64,000 nucleotides of DNA, from assembly GCA_946902875.1 (NCBI GenBank), contig OX336355.1:19129347-19193346 (forward strand), written 5' to 3'. A program made the position numbers and the translations under genes. The DNA comes from Nematopogon swammerdamellus. Lineage: Eukaryota; Arthropoda; Insecta; Lepidoptera; Adelidae. Of this stretch, positions 17,580 through 31,010 are shown one piece after another; the first letter of the stretch is position 1; each line of letters starts with the position of its first letter. The notes beneath the pieces are model-generated. The model made no database searches, was not told the origin of the DNA, and was given only the letters and a program-made list of their open reading frames with translations.

Positions 17580-20500
17580 ATAAATAGAAATCAATACAAT
17601 TCAATGCGTCGATTCATAATAAAGGCAATAAAAATAATCCCGGAGTCAAGTCGGTTCGGTAAAGCGACACGTCCCGTTTCCATTATCCCGGCGGGAGAGC
17701 CGCATTGTGTCGTGCGTGTCGTGTGCGCGCGCACCGCTGGTTGCTGCTGGAAGCAACGCGATATCCAGACAGCTTACACGCATTCCAGGAAACAACATAA
17801 TACTCAGCAGCGCGCTCGGTGTGGCTCTCGGCGCCGCGCCGGCCGGCGCAGCAGGTCGGGAAACAGGACACGAGAGTTTAACGAGCCGCATCACCATTAC
17901 ATAAGTTCGGGGAAGCAGCTGGAAGCGTCTGGGACACGGGCGGAGTGGTGTAACTCTAGCGGATATTATTATGATTACCATGGTCATTGAACGAACACGC
18001 CCTGTGTAGGTAAAGAAAGAGGCTATCGTTCAGTTAGATGGCTGAACGAACGAGGACAACGTTGGGGAATTTAACTTTCACGAATTCAAAGACATTGATA
18101 TGCCGGACCATAATGAATCACAGATATTGTTAACATTGTGTGTTCTTCATTGTGAAATAAGTTAAAATAGAAACTGAGACTGATAGTGTTACTAGCAACA
18201 TCAGCTCAAATAAGAAACGAAATTGCCAATACGATATCACAACACAATAGAATCACTGCACGGTGCTGCTTCTCACAGTAACGGAAGGTCATCAACGCAT
18301 ACAGAGCTCCCCCATACGTGCACCCCAACCAACCAAGTTCAAGGGCAGCCAATGTTGACACACCACCGGCCGACCCGCCTACTCACACTGCTGCGCTCCA
18401 CAAACTCAACACCCACGCGCAGCTTCCCCTCGACTTCAAGGGGGAGAGAGAGAGAGAAGCATTATGCGAAACTAAGACTCGGGTGGAAACTAGATACCTA
18501 CACTTGCATGAAAGATTAGGAACATGAGTTCTTTCAACATAATAAAAAACAATGGCAATGAAGAAGCAATGCCCAATAAAGATGGTCACATTATAGAAGA
18601 TTGCAAAACGGCTGACGTTAACATTACGTAATAACATGACGTAATATTACTTTGTCGAGTGTGTTTTTCTTAAACATTCAATTGTTGACAATAATTAAAC
18701 GACAGTAAATAATTTCTGTTAATTTAATATACAATACTGTCATCACTGTGAATCACTGCTCTCTCTCTATTCGGAGCTACTCCTCTCCTGCCCACACACA
18801 CAGCTTTATTATTGTCAGCAATGAGACGTATCGACGACGGGAGCGCCCGGGGGCAGGGCAGGACAGCCACCCTTACAGCACACTTCCTCTCCCGCTGCCG
18901 GTTGATAAATGATCAACCATCGATGCGGCGACCCCAGGCCCATTCATTCCACACATTAGACTAATGACGACAAATTGCTTTAAGTAATTTGCTTTGGTTC
19001 CAGTTTGGAAGAAAATCTTTGAAACTATTAGGAAACATTTTTTTATTTTATTAGTGTCTTTAATCGTATCCGTTATGTCATCCTAACCGCTAACGCTCTT
19101 ACCGGAATCGGTGATGTTTTTAATATGCATGGTAGAATGAAGTGTGATCTCCAAACCGCAATTTCAGAATCTTGTAATGACGTCCGCGTTCGCATTATTT
19201 GTGTTCTTCTTTCATCGCTTAATCCGGCAAAACCACTCCAAATATGGTTAATGTCAATATTGAATTAGCAGTAGAGTTGTGGCAGTGCTCTCCAGCAATA
19301 CTAAGTCGAGCTAGTGTTGTTGTGGGACAAACGGAAGCGACCAATATAACGAACTCCCCGCACGCTCTACTCGCCCCCCTCTCTCTCTCTACACACACAG
19401 AGAAGGTTTGTATAAACTATAATATAAACCCTACTCGTCCGTCGGCGCCAGCTAGTCATATCAGACGGGTCGCTCCCGCACCGGATAAACAAACAAGCCA
19501 GGACGAGATTAAAAGATTTTCACTTCATCAAATATTAGAACTTCTTCTCAGAATTTCGGACTTCCTAAATTAGAACTATGTATTTATGACAGCGTTAAAA
19601 TACGAGAATTTTAATAGCGGACCTAATGACCGAGGCGTGCAACGCGAGATTGTATATTTTATCATCGCACAGGCCGACTTCACTAATATGGAAGTCCGTC
19701 AACATTTAATGCTGCGCGGGCACATAAAATATGGCAGTTTTATGTTAAACTCAGAAATCGAATAGTTAGCTAGAATGCATTTTGTATCTCAAAATGAACC
19801 GAAGTTATAATCGAAATCTCATTACAATGACGAACAGGAGCAATGGAGCAAAAGGTTCAATTAAACTAAACATTAATTTGGTAGTTACTGGTAATATCAG
19901 ACAAATCTCCAGCTAGGGTTAGAATATTAACAGACAATGTGCATCCAAGCGTGTCCGCTCGGCAGTTACACATCCATTTGGTCTCCAATGTATAAATGAG
20001 TTCCGAGGCAGATGTCGAATTAACAGATGGAGCCACCAATAAACAGAGGGCTGCGCTCGCGCATACGTTGACCCCCGCAACGAGACAGACGCTCAATTGC
20101 CTCCGATCCATCTAAACCTAGTACTTAATGTGCTTACTCACAATTAGATATAAAGCATATGCTTTAGCCGAGTCGAAAAGCTTAAAGAGGGACAGTATTT
20201 TGTCCGCTGTGGAACTAAGGAAGGAAATATATTAACTCAATGTTCATAACCGTAACATCGAAAAAAAAACACATCTTCAGATCGTCTTGTGCTTTGCTTT
20301 TGTTTCGTTCACAGTGTGTTTTGGCAGCATATTTTTGCTTTTTCCGAGCCATCTTCAGTAACATCTTAAAAATATATTCCACCAAATCCTTCCACCGATG
20401 CATCGGCCATTCGCGATACACCTTTTCAAGAACCTTGCCTAACCTGTCTCAACGTTCTTGCTGCTTTTATTGTCTCTTCTCCATCGCTTTCTTCCTTAAA

Positions 20501-22350
20501 TACTTTATCATAATTTCAAAATGTTCAAAAAATCAGAATAACTAAGAAATAACATAATCCAGTGAAGTAGATAGCAAGGCCATGAGCGAAATATCACAAG
20601 CTTTTCCAGTTCGTTCAACCAGCGCATCGATATCTACATACATACATAGAGACAGGCTAACAGCATGCACAACATGCTGATACAACGAACACGTGCCGGT
20701 CGGAATAATGAGCTCAGTTAACGTGGAGATATAATTACCTACTACGCTTATAATTAAATACGCTTTACGGGCCCGGACTATTATCAGCTATTTATTACTG
20801 AATACAAATCATAGAAACATTATCACTGCCCAATGTCCTCCATTTTGGATATTCCATTTTTCATAAACACACAGGACTATTCACCGCTAGCAGGAATGTT
20901 AGTTTTGTGAAACGGATTCAGCAATAAAATGGTCTTGAAACTTGAGACTTTGTAGTGGCCTCCAGGCAGAAGCTCTCTCACAACGGACAGGCCGAAGAAA
21001 CGGGCGACGGTTATTTTTCAGAAGGCGAAACACATGCTCAGGAATGGGACAGAAATTAATCGACCGACTTACAGCAGGACTGCGTGAAGGCAATATTGGA
21101 ATTGAATATTCAGCAGTAAAACCCTCTAGTAGATAATGACTTCAGTATCTTCTTAGGACGGACAATAATTTTATGTTCGTTTCACGGATAACAAAAGGTT
21201 AGCACAGACGTCAAACGATATAGAGATCGGGGAAAATTTTGCACGCGCTAATAAATTCCGAAGTAACGCGTGCCGCAGGCAAAAACTACATAGCATATAT
21301 ATAAATGAATTAAAGTTTTTATATCGCAAAGCTGTGTACGCCCAGAACGCTCTCGAGCTCCAAGTTTAATGAACTCGGCCTAGGACGGTGTGGACACCAA
21401 TAGCTAGCTAGTTGCGAGCAAAAAATTAAAGTTAGGTCATCCTGCCGCTCGCTCTGATCTCATACCAGACCAGCCGACCGACCAGTTGGGCTAATAGCTT
21501 CTGTAACAAAAACTCTGCTCCTTCCAGTCAGTCCGCCCGACCCGCCAATCACCCAACCAGCCAACACTGAGCTTTTTTTCTTCTTCGTATTCTTCACCGA
21601 CTACGTATTTTTCCTCTTTGTTATGTTTGTTCATATATTTAACATAGGAGTAGACTATTTGGCATTGCAAGCTTTTATTATGCCATTGGACTCGGGCGGA
21701 GATTGTTAAAGCCTGGTTTCTGGCTTTTGCCTGTGTGGTACTTTTGTGGCAAATTTGATGATGCTAAAATGATATAAAACATTTTAGTACATTCTATGTA
21801 ATGCGTCTTTATTGTGGATCCGAAAATAATTGGTTCAAGAGTAGAATCTTTCACTTCTAAACACAACAGGAATCCATTATCGCCGGTTTCCGAAGCGGAA
21901 GTGGTGATCTTTGATAACCTCCGTCCGCATGAGTGTACTCCATGCAAATTTGACAGACGTTTCGTATTTAGATAAGTCAAATTGGCTGTATGCGACCGCC
22001 ACTGTGCCGGCAGTAACCGGTAATGCTAAACGCGCTAGGCTGGATCACACCACCGCCGCCGCACCTACTCTCACTAGTCATTACAAATGAGCAGGTAACA
22101 TTCATTAATATTGTGACAGTTTGGAGTTCCGCGCGATGTCACATAACGTCCACGACGAGAACATGAGACTATCAAACGTATCCGCAAAAGCTGGTTCCGA
22201 TCGATTCGCAAACATCGAGCGAGTGAAAACACACACACTGAAGTAACGCACTATTCGACTGATGGAGTCAATGTTGCCCTATTAGGCCTACACTCAAACC
22301 TCACTGCAATTCAAGTTGTAAAATCACACAAATATTTCAACGAAAACACT
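17580..22350. other. No gene recognised (about 4.8 kb)
   Basis: Mostly unique AT-rich sequence with GC-richer patches at 17690-17880 and 18350-18470. Frames of up to 128 codons on both strands (17604-17990, 19866-20111, 20215-20545, 21678-21980) show no domain, conserved motif or coherent exon structure. The 19866-20111 minus frame begins with a hydrophobic stretch but has no clear support as a gene. Confidence 0.55.
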
Positions 22351-22485
22351 CCCGACCCTTAAAAAGGCAAAAATAATTTTTTCAAGTAAATGAAGGAGTC
22401 TGAGTTTGTATATTTTATTTACTTAGCGGCCCCCCGACTCCTTTAAGTAAACGGAAATTATTTTTGACTTTTTAAGGGTCGCGGG
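22351..22485. repeat. Inverted repeat, 50-bp arms, 35-bp loop
   Basis: CCCGACCCTTAAAAAG at 22351 is mirrored by CTTTTTAAGGGTCGCGGG ending at 22485. The inner arm ends are GAAGGAGTC and GACTCCTTT. A few mismatches occur. It lies directly before a LINE 3' end. Confidence 0.85.
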
Positions 22486-22514
22486 TTTTTTAATTTGTAA
22501 TTCCATCAAATTTT

Positions 22515-22682
22515 GCCCATCTATTTCCTCCCAAGTACAGCCTGGGGTTTTTCAAAAGGAGCGTGCGTGACAAGGCTCCTGTCAGGCCGATATGGCATTC
22601 GCAATCCCCGTGCATCACAGAATGTCCATGGGCATCGTAGATGAAACGATGCCAGATGTCGCGGTATCCATAAAAAAAATTA
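22515..22682 (+). mobile_element. LINE 3' end, family B
   Basis: Encodes the terminal FPPKYSLGFFKRG-type tail of a Jockey-like LINE ORF2, then GGCATTCGCAATCCCCGTGC and CAGAATGTCCATGGGCATCG, ending in an A-rich tail. Same family as 27106-27280, 51213-51948, 58016-58110 and 59262-59795. Confidence 0.8.
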
Positions 22683-22739
22683 ACTTTTATTTAAAGCGCT
22701 TTTTTTTAAAAGCCGAATGCAAATCGCTCCTCTTTTTAA

Positions 22740-22940
22740 GATAATGATTTTTTTTATTACATAATTACTTGATTACAAACATAGCTAAGAACCACCCCGA
22801 TTAAACGAGCTTTCTAATAAAAAAAAAACGCATCCAAATCGGTCCATCCGTTTGGGAGCTACGATGCCACAGACACACCCATACACACATACACCACACG
22901 TTAAGCTTATAACACCCCTCTTTTTGCGTCGGGGGTTAAA
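22740..22940 (-). repeat. Dispersed repeat C, minus copy
   Basis: Shares AACCCCCGACG, CATCGTAGCTCCCAAACGG, TGGACCGATTTGGATGCG and CGGGTGGTTCTTAGCTATG-like sequence with 51437-51636 (+). The two copies are in opposite orientations. The family is familiar from Lepidoptera; class unknown. Confidence 0.8.
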
Positions 22941-22944
22941 ATTA

Positions 22945-25900
22945 CTAATAATATTTCGTAATAATTGTATGTTGGTATCTCTGTATTGCAATGTGTGTGT
23001 TTTTAATCAATAAACTTTTTTATTTGAACAATTTGATTAACAGTCCGTGTGGGTCTTTATATATTAGCTGCAAGCAACAACTTCGGTGATGTAGCAATAT
23101 TTTAGAAATAAATTAATAAAAAACAGATAACTCATAGAGCAGTCTTCAACACAAGCGGAATATACACAAAACATTTCGCCGATTGTTCGACAACCGTTTG
23201 ACAACCGCAGATTCGAGTTTCGACGAGCGGAATTCCAATTGACTGACCACGAGATTATCAGTTGAGAGAAAGTGCTAAAAATAGCAAACAACACTTCACA
23301 CGGGCAATGAAGTCATTTACTTGTAATGTGTCATAATTGGCCCCTTGGTTTAACACATTAGACATTACATTACTCAAGCGTTACGTGCGTCGACCACATA
23401 CTACTCGACGTTCACGCAATAGGCGTGCTTAGAAAAATATTTTAAAACATTTCACGGGTAGAAATTCTAACGGCGTTATATTTTTATTTCGACATGACAA
23501 TGACGGATTAGACACTCCGATGCTGAGCCGAACGAACCAACAAGGTGTCGATTGTGTGGTGTTGCCGTGGTGCATTGCCTGCGCGGTCGCTACAATATTT
23601 AAAACCGATTTAGCAGAAACACCTACTCGTAGGAAGGCAGCAGTAGATGAATGTTGTAGTTGAACATGCTGTAATGTCAGGGTTCCTCACCTCTATAATC
23701 CGGGCAGCGTTCTTGAGGTCACGCCTGTCTACATTGAATGGCATAATGCACTATTTCGAAAGATCTCCGCTCAATTCGATAATGAGCCGCGAACTGTAAA
23801 GCGTGCTGTAATAGGCTACACGAGGCCGCTGCTCTCACCATTTCCGAGGAAAGTAATATGAGGTGAAATTGTAAAATAAGGATATGTAAAAATATGGCGA
23901 CCTACCCCTAACTTCTATTCAGAGTCCGCTAATCAGTGGTTCGGTTACCTCACAACAGCTTGAACTCTCAGGTCTGCGCAATGAGGATGTATTCATAACC
24001 AATAAAAAAGCCAAAATTAATTTAGCATGACAAATCAGAAACGATGTTTTCAAAATCATTACAACAGAGTTACATCACGGCGCCTACGACCTCATGATAA
24101 CCGGAATACACACATTGTGTGTTATATGTTGGAGCGACGCGTGGCATCTTCAACTTATTACCTTTACCTGCTCCGATCCCCATCCCGGGCGAGAGGAAGC
24201 AGGTGTCCGGCCGGGCCACAAACACCGGACACCTGGCGCCGCGCCACTGTGGCCCGCGTTCAACAAAACAATCTCCGAGCAGTAATTCATTCCTGGACGA
24301 TCGAGCAAGGTGTGAGGATTTATGTTGTACGTGATGTATATTAGGAAGTATGAAGTCTACAGCTGTGTAAATGGGACAATTATTTGATTTTAAAAGCGAA
24401 TTAGCTAACATAGCTCTAATATAATCTATTACGGCCTGCTTTGTAAGCTGGAAGCACTGCGCTCATTTGTTTGTATCAGCAGACTTCGCAACAGTTTCGC
24501 TTGCATCTAAATTGAATCGAACGAAACACCCCAATGAGAATGAATCGTAGAGCGGCTCAGAGTCAGTACGTGCAGACGAACAACTTCTCCAGATAATGGG
24601 AAATATTGTATCGTCATGTGCGTCTCTAGGATTTGACTGAGGTGTGGCTTAAATCGTTGTATATTTTATGGAATTTATGTAAATTTCATAATAAGAGCCA
24701 TATCGTAATGAAGAACTTCCTCTTAGCGTTATTCCACGAATCCAATTTATCTGGCTTCGGGTGTTCATTTAAGTAATCGTTCGTAAGAAATTGAAGCTCT
24801 CGCAAATTTCATAATAATCACTCGTGTTTAACTTTGACTTGGACCGCACCCGATTCCTGTTCGTCTGTATGTCTGATGGTCGGTGTGGCTCGTGTCGTGA
24901 CCGCAACGCCCATCCTGTCGGCTTCGCGTTCGTGTTTTTGGAAATCACCTCTACTTTAAACATTATAACTGTGGGAAAATCCTTTTAAATTACGGTCAGT
25001 ATAAATAATACAACAATCATCGGAAATATCACAACGTGTCCGCTGAGCCACTGATATTCCGAAACAAACTAAAAACAACAAACATTTTATGCAACATTTC
25101 TTACACAAAAACACAAACAAAGAACAGGCAGAATGACGCAGCAATAAAAGAGCGTAATGCTACAAAGGTAAAATTACGTAACCTTAATCAAACACCAGAT
25201 CAGATAAGTCAAAAAGCGAAACATTTAGGAGAACAAATCAAAGAGCGGAATCGACCTTGCAATTTGAATGGAAAGGCACGATTCACTCCATTGTTTTAGC
25301 AGAATCACACACAACGCAGTACGTACTCGACTAAACTCTCAATTGTCTCAACACGTTTAGTTTAATTGATGTGAATATCACAATTATCACGTACAACGAT
25401 AGGACATCACAATGTAAATATTTGTATATCGCGACGGAGTTACGAGCCACCCAACTCGAAAAACGTGATGTTGGGTGGTAATAATGAGAAGGTAACTAAC
25501 TCATACAGAGTGTCTCGGTCGAGGTAGAGTGGCGAAGATAGTATTCGAAAAAGGATTCGAAACCGCGAACAATGATTCCAATTTCACCGCGACGCGCAAA
25601 TACGAGTATCTGTGGTAGAAGAGACACGACAGAAGAATTAGAAGAACATTTGTTTAGATGAGGAATTCATTACAACTAGTCAACCAAACTTAGAAACCGT
25701 ACACAATATTGCCATTTAATGTACATATCTCTTCTCTCCTACAATTATTATAGGAAATATTGATGGAAACTTTACCTCGTATCGGGCGTTATGATTTCCC
25801 AGAGTGCAGTCTCTATTAGGAACACCCCACTCTACTGAACTCTTAACATCGGATGCATGGTTTAAGTAAACGCATGATTAATGTAGCGCGGAGGCGGTAA

Positions 25901-27105
25901 ACGGAGGAACCGAAGCGGCGCCCACGCACGCTGCGGCCTTTCAAGCTATTTATTTTTAGATTATCCTCAAATAGTGTTTAATTTTACAGTTTCTTAGAGG
26001 AAGCAAGCCGCATGAAGACGTTGTTAGTCTGTACGGAGTGTGTTGAAACTTACGAGATATAATTTAAAACAAGTACCTACTAAATATGAAACGTCAAATT
26101 TTCATAAGATCTTTTGTAGATAAAATAGACGAACTAGACAAACACGGTAAAATAGCCTTTTATTAAAGTTAAGGAGAAAGTGACGCACTAAAACCAGAAA
26201 TAGCGCATTGCTAATATTTCAATATTAGCACTTCTAGAACACTTTTTGAAGCGAATGCCTCTCATCAAACCCGCCATGAAATCCAACAGTGTCTACCATT
26301 TATGTCGGTATATTTTTCTATTACCTCAAACATTTTATTATCGGCTTTATGTAGATGACACACATCGGATTTAACAGTGGCAACGGTGGTCCAGTCCAGC
26401 ATTACTTTGGCTTTTACTTCCATTACTGTGTTGTGCGCCGAAGAAATAATGCAATGATGACATAAGGCGGTATATCGCCGCTTGTCACGTAACTATCTGT
26501 TTACACGCTTTCAAACTTTAAAAGTGTCGGCCGCATATCCGCTCTTATACCCTACCACTTTGTTTCACTAAAGCCTATTATTGTTATTAATTCTTACTGT
26601 CACTGATTTGGACCAGTAATTTTCCATTTAAATGAAATTTATTAGAAATTTTCACGTCGCGTCGTCAGTCTTTCATTAGGTTTTCTAACATTACCTTGCC
26701 AGTCAACGCTGAAAGCATCCTCCGCTCTGCCTTTCTGCCTGCCCACGTGTACGAGTGAGTTAACTTATCCACTTCCACTTTAACAAACATAAAACAACTA
26801 ATGGTGTGTACGTAATTTGTTAGAATTTACATTTACATACGGGGCTGTTTCGTCAGGTGAATCGTGCGTGAATGCATTTGCCGCGAGTGAGCTATATGCG
26901 ATGCGCGCGTCTGGCCGCGCCCGCGACCGCCCGCCCGGGTTAATGGAGGTGGCGACTAAGTAACATTCGTTGCTTTACTGTTTTCTCTTTTTTTATTATT
27001 ACGAACTTTTAGGATTTCGTAGACTCTAAGTCGACGTGCCGGCGTCGTGCTAAATTGTTTCTAGTAGAGGGATCTGAACTCTGAACCACCAGAAAACCGA
27101 TTCCG
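22945..27105. other. No gene recognised (about 4.2 kb)
   Basis: AT-rich, mostly single-copy within the window. Frames on both strands at 24027-24411 and the plus frame at 25036-25299 carry no recognised motif. A CpG-rich patch at 26870-26945 (GCGCGCGTCTGGCCGCGCCC) could be promoter-like, but no exon follows that I can support. Confidence 0.55.
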
Positions 27106-27280
27106 TCCCACCCCATTCCTCCCAAGTACAGCCTGGGGGTTTTCAAAAGGGGCGTGAAAAGGCTCTTGTCAGGCTGGCATGGCATTCGCAATCCCCGTTC
27201 ATTACAGAATGTCCACGGGCATCGTTAGACACCTAGGTGAAACAATGCCAGATGTCGCGCCATCCATTAAAAAAAACCTA
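27106..27280 (+). mobile_element. LINE 3' end, family B
   Basis: CCTCCCAAGTACAGCCTGG, TTTTCAAAAGGGGCGTGAAA and GGCATTCGCAATCCCCGT reproduce the C-terminal coding tail and 3' UTR of family B, ending in an A-run near 27275. Only the last 170 bp are present. Confidence 0.8.
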
Positions 27281-28654
27281 ATTGTGTATCAGCATTCGGC
27301 CTTCATCAATTCATCAATTAACCGATAGGTAGTTGATATCTTCCTTCATCCTACTGAATACGTGCGCAGGCCGGAGAGTACCATAACATTTACGGAACCC
27401 TATGTTTAGTTCACTAGTTAACTTCACTTTTTTCTCATTCGTGCTCGACAAACGAGCGACAAATGCGGCTTATTGTTACTTTCGACACGTCGCCGTCGAA
27501 GTGTGATGATTACCGAGATTTGTCTTATTTCATTATTGCTTTATTTTACGAGTTATGCTTCTCTCTGTGTGGTTATATAAGATTTAACATTTCGGAAATC
27601 GAAAAAGTTTACATTTGAGGGGGATAAAAGCAATGACGCGACAGAATATGCACAAGTTATCGACAAGTCGCAATTAGAATGAAGTGCATTGCAAAACAGG
27701 AAAATAATAGCAGTTCACATTTTATGTGTTACATACCATGTTGGAAGAGCATAGACGAGTTGAGTGATTTATCTGTGCACTAGTGCAGGCAGTACACAAC
27801 CCTGACTCCCTCCCTTATTCTAAAGATGTTTCTTAATTGTATATTGTATATTGTTGTTGTATATTGTTTATTATTAATCTGGGATCAAGGTTTAGGAATT
27901 GGTTCTCCATTGGTAAACAGAACAGGCGTGATGTTATCTATGAATGAATGTATAGTTGAATCGCCGCCGAACTACAAATTATTCCCGCCAACGAGCAGGA
28001 CAAAGCTACAACTGCACCGGGAGTTGGAGTCAATATTCTGCGCAAAATTAGGGCACCGGATGCGAGCCGAACGTTTCCCGGCAGTAGTCGTGTTGCACTC
28101 GCCGTGTGAGATGATTGATGTAAGGTGACAACTAATACTGAAAGAGAGAGGCAACGTGGAGGCCCTTCGTTAAGAAACTAGAATAACACAATCAATTTGA
28201 ATTTACGACCTTCGCAAAGAGAACTTCCCACCGAGGAGGTCGTTGAGAAGAACAAAAGGTTTCAACACGAATGCCCTTCAAAAGCATCAAATCAAATCAG
28301 CATAGCGTGATGGCTGATGGACTCACGCGCACAGAGCACTATACATACAGTGATCAATCTAAACAAACAAACATCATTGCCACAACAATAAAACACAGGG
28401 CAGAGTGATTGATCACGGCGTTAATTCAGACACTCCCTCCGAGAAATGACAGACAGACCGACAACACATTGCTGACTGGCTCGCTACGCTATAACACGAC
28501 GGCGGCGGGTCCGACACGGTCATGTAGGGTCGACTCGGGGTCTCGGGGTCGACAGTCAACAGGTACACTGAATACGCTGAATGTTACATTGTCTGAGAGA
28601 ATTGAGACGTGTGCGGGCCCTTCATCCAACACGACGACTCTCTAGTATGCTCCA
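27281..28654. other. No gene recognised (about 1.4 kb)
   Basis: A TACGGAACCCTATG motif near 27395 suggests the end of another dispersed repeat. The 100-codon plus frame at 27826-28128 starts with a hydrophobic stretch but lacks any recognised domain. 28490-28560 is GC-rich. Confidence 0.5.
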
Positions 28655-29035
28655 TTCAACATTCACTTTAGTTAGATTATACGAGATTAAAACGAATATT
28701 ATGCATTTTCCTCTAGGGACTCATGGAAGTAATAATAATGATGACATATTAAAAACCGCCGAAAACCTATCACCAAATCTTGCTAATGAACTCACTTTTC
28801 TTGGGGTAATATAATATTTTGATAAAAGTTTTACTTGGAAACCAGCTGAGTTCCGTTTGTTATGCTATCAAAAAAATTAAAGAGCTATGCGGAACTCATG
28901 CTGCAAAGACTTGGGTTTATCGTAACTATCTTGAGAGCATCATGTCATATTATGGCCTTTTGTTTTGGGGAAATGCAGCAGATTCAAATATAATATTTTG
29001 TATCATAGAAGAGAGCTTTGCGGTACATCCTTACC
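28655..29035 (+). mobile_element. Jockey-like LINE reverse transcriptase fragment, frameshifted
   Basis: Translation shows KTNIMHF followed later by NELTFLGV in one frame. After a break come LLGNQLSSVCYAIKKIKELC and YLESIMSYYGLLFWGNAADSN in another frame. This is the region after the catalytic YADD box in Jockey-type reverse transcriptases (FLGV block and SYGxxFWG block). At least one frameshift and a stop separate the blocks, so it is dead. The element lacks both its 5' part and its 3' tail. Confidence 0.8.
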
Positions 29036-29240
29036 TTTAATAAAATCCAACGTCTGCTTTCTGTATGTCTGTCTGTCCGCTTATAACTCGAGAACCACTG
29101 AACCGATTTTAATAAAAAAAATCTACGGATAGATTGATTCTTCCCATCAACTATAGGCTACTTACTATCACGCTAAATGGCTTATGAGGTTAGCAGAGAA
29201 GTCAAATATGAGGGCGGGCGGAGCCGCGAGCACAGCTAGT
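29036..29240 (+). repeat. Dispersed repeat D ending in ACAGCTAGT
   Basis: Begins with TGTCTGTCTGTCCGCTTAT, continues CGAGAACCACTGAACCGATT and ends GGCGGAGCCGCGAGCACAGC before TAGT. A related end occurs near 39460-39492 (GTGAAGCCGCGCGCAAAAAC). This pattern is common in lepidopteran repeats; the class is uncertain. Confidence 0.6.
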
Positions 29241-29577
29241 CTTAAATATGAAAACTAATACTAATAATATGAAAATATGAATACTTGTGTAGGAAAGCGT
29301 TCGCGGAGGTAGGAATCATATGACTTTACACAGATGCACTTGATGTGTGTATGTATCACAACACAATATGCTATATATCTGAGGCGCGACACCACTCGCA
29401 GAATTTGTTCACTCGCACACATCTGACCGGTTTTCGGCGCGTACAGCATAGGTTTTGGTCATTTTATTTAACCTTTGTACATCACTTTCTATACGATATT
29501 TGAGTCGTAAATAATCATAATAATATTCCGATAAATGTTTTTTTTATTATTGATTTGTATATATTATTAAACAATTA

Positions 29578-29686
29578 ACGGCTTTACTCACGGTCGTCCA
29601 GATTGCTCATGAAGATGGGCCATACGTTTGGCGCGAAACGTCAAGCCATATATAGCTCAGTCAGAGACGACTGTGAGTAAAGCCGT
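29578..29686. mobile_element. Small MITE with 21-bp terminal inverted repeats
   Basis: ACGGCTTTACTCACGGTCGTC at the left matches, inverted and with one mismatch, the right end at 29666-29686. Flanks on both sides are TTAAT-rich and may extend the inverted repeat. The interior contains CGCGAAACGTCAAGCCATA. Confidence 0.75.
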
Positions 29687-29689
29687 AAA

Positions 29690-30809
29690 ATTATTAATAA
29701 TGTTTAAGAAAACGCGGTCATTTAAAAAACATAATTAATTATTTACATATCTGGTAAATAATTATAAATCGCGCGCATCGCCATCTATCTATAGATAGGC
29801 CATCATTCCCGAAAAATATGTTATCGACCAAAGGTTCTTATAAGCTCCTTTCACAAGACAGCAGCTTCACAAAGCGCCTCACACGCGTGTTGAGCGCACG
29901 CTAATCACGAACATCAGTGGCAAAGAAAGTGCGTGTGTTCATCATACCTACATGCTGTTTTACGCATTGTATAACAGCGCGGATCGAAACAAGGAAAAGA
30001 AAGGCTTCCATAATTAGTACAATTCTTTTGCTGGTTTTCTGCGAATTTTATGTTAAAACTGATTTTTCTATTTGCAATTAGTGTGGAGAGTGAACGGAAA
30101 AGAATAAAGTTGTATTTTGTGCAAGAGTGACAGTGACAAATAGTGTTGCTTATTTCGCCTTAATGCCGTCGAATTTGACTGACCGGTGCGAAATAATCAC
30201 TCAAATGTAATCGTCACAAACGCAAAGCGTCTCATGGCAGGAGCCGAGGCGCGCTCCGGTGCCCGCCATTTACGGACATGAGACGGCTCGTATGATCTAG
30301 CTGTGCTTGTGTTGTATAACTCAACTCACCTATCGTCCCATGTCCTCAAATACGCGAGTGAGGAGCGTTAGCGCATTCATAGCATGAGGTAGTTTTTAAT
30401 GTGATCGGTTGAATGTATTCGTTTGCATGTGAAGGCACGCACACTATTTTACCGACAGTTAACAAATTCCATCGTGCTATGCCACTTCTATAGTCTAGTT
30501 CGGTGAGCACGCGTATTGTTGTTTTCGTGCTACCCGTCTAAATCAAGAAATAAGCCGAAAGTAAGAAAAGATTGAAAATCATAAAAGTGTTTGACAACCG
30601 TGAAGCCATAACTCATGGCGAGTGCGTGGCGCTGTGGGTGACCCACTTCCACTGGGAGTTTATTTTATATCGTCCAGCGGGTCAATTCACAGCGCACGAC
30701 ACTAACAACGACTTCGCACATCGTATACATTGTGGACTAATATTATTACTCGTATGTACCTACTTTGTTACATAATGAAAAAGCTACGAGTATATCTCTG
30801 GAAGTTAAT
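29690..30809. other. No gene recognised (about 1.1 kb)
   Basis: Unique sequence. A short TCTATCTATAGATAG palindromic patch lies near 29785. The 67-codon plus frame at 30572-30775 has no motif. Confidence 0.5.
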
Positions 30810-31010
30810 CACGGAGTATCCCGGCAATCGGTTTACGCAGAATAATCAGTGTTGTGCTGCAAGGACTAAGTAAATTACAGCACAACCCCCCCCCCCCCCC
30901 CCCCCCCCCCCTCCCCAAAAGTATTGTGCCAAGATAGGTACTAAGCAGCAAGTGAGGCACGAAGACTTATCTACCAGCTGCATGACTTGTGTTAGCGATT
31001 GTGAATAAAA
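30810..31010 (-). repeat. Dispersed repeat E (SINE-like), diverged copy
   Basis: Shares CCCGRCAATCGG, GTAATCRGTGTTGTGCTRCAAG, GTAAATTACA and the CTGCATGAC region with 46685-46955. It is interrupted by a 26-nt poly-C run. It has the same orientation as the 46685 copy and is opposite to 46030-46325. Confidence 0.7.
30886..30911. repeat. Poly-C run of 26
   Basis: Twenty-six consecutive C residues within repeat E, where the other copies read CACAACACCGACC. The length is likely to be unreliable in the assembly. Confidence 0.9.

Noticed and set aside
20215..20545. Overlapping frames on both strands (68 and 101 codons)
   Set aside because: The minus frame is Lys-rich and the plus frame is its Phe/Leu-rich complement; no motif, splice signal or repeat family supports either.
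24027..24411. Frames of 105 (+) and 113 (-) codons
   Set aside because: They overlap on opposite strands and neither has a recognisable domain.
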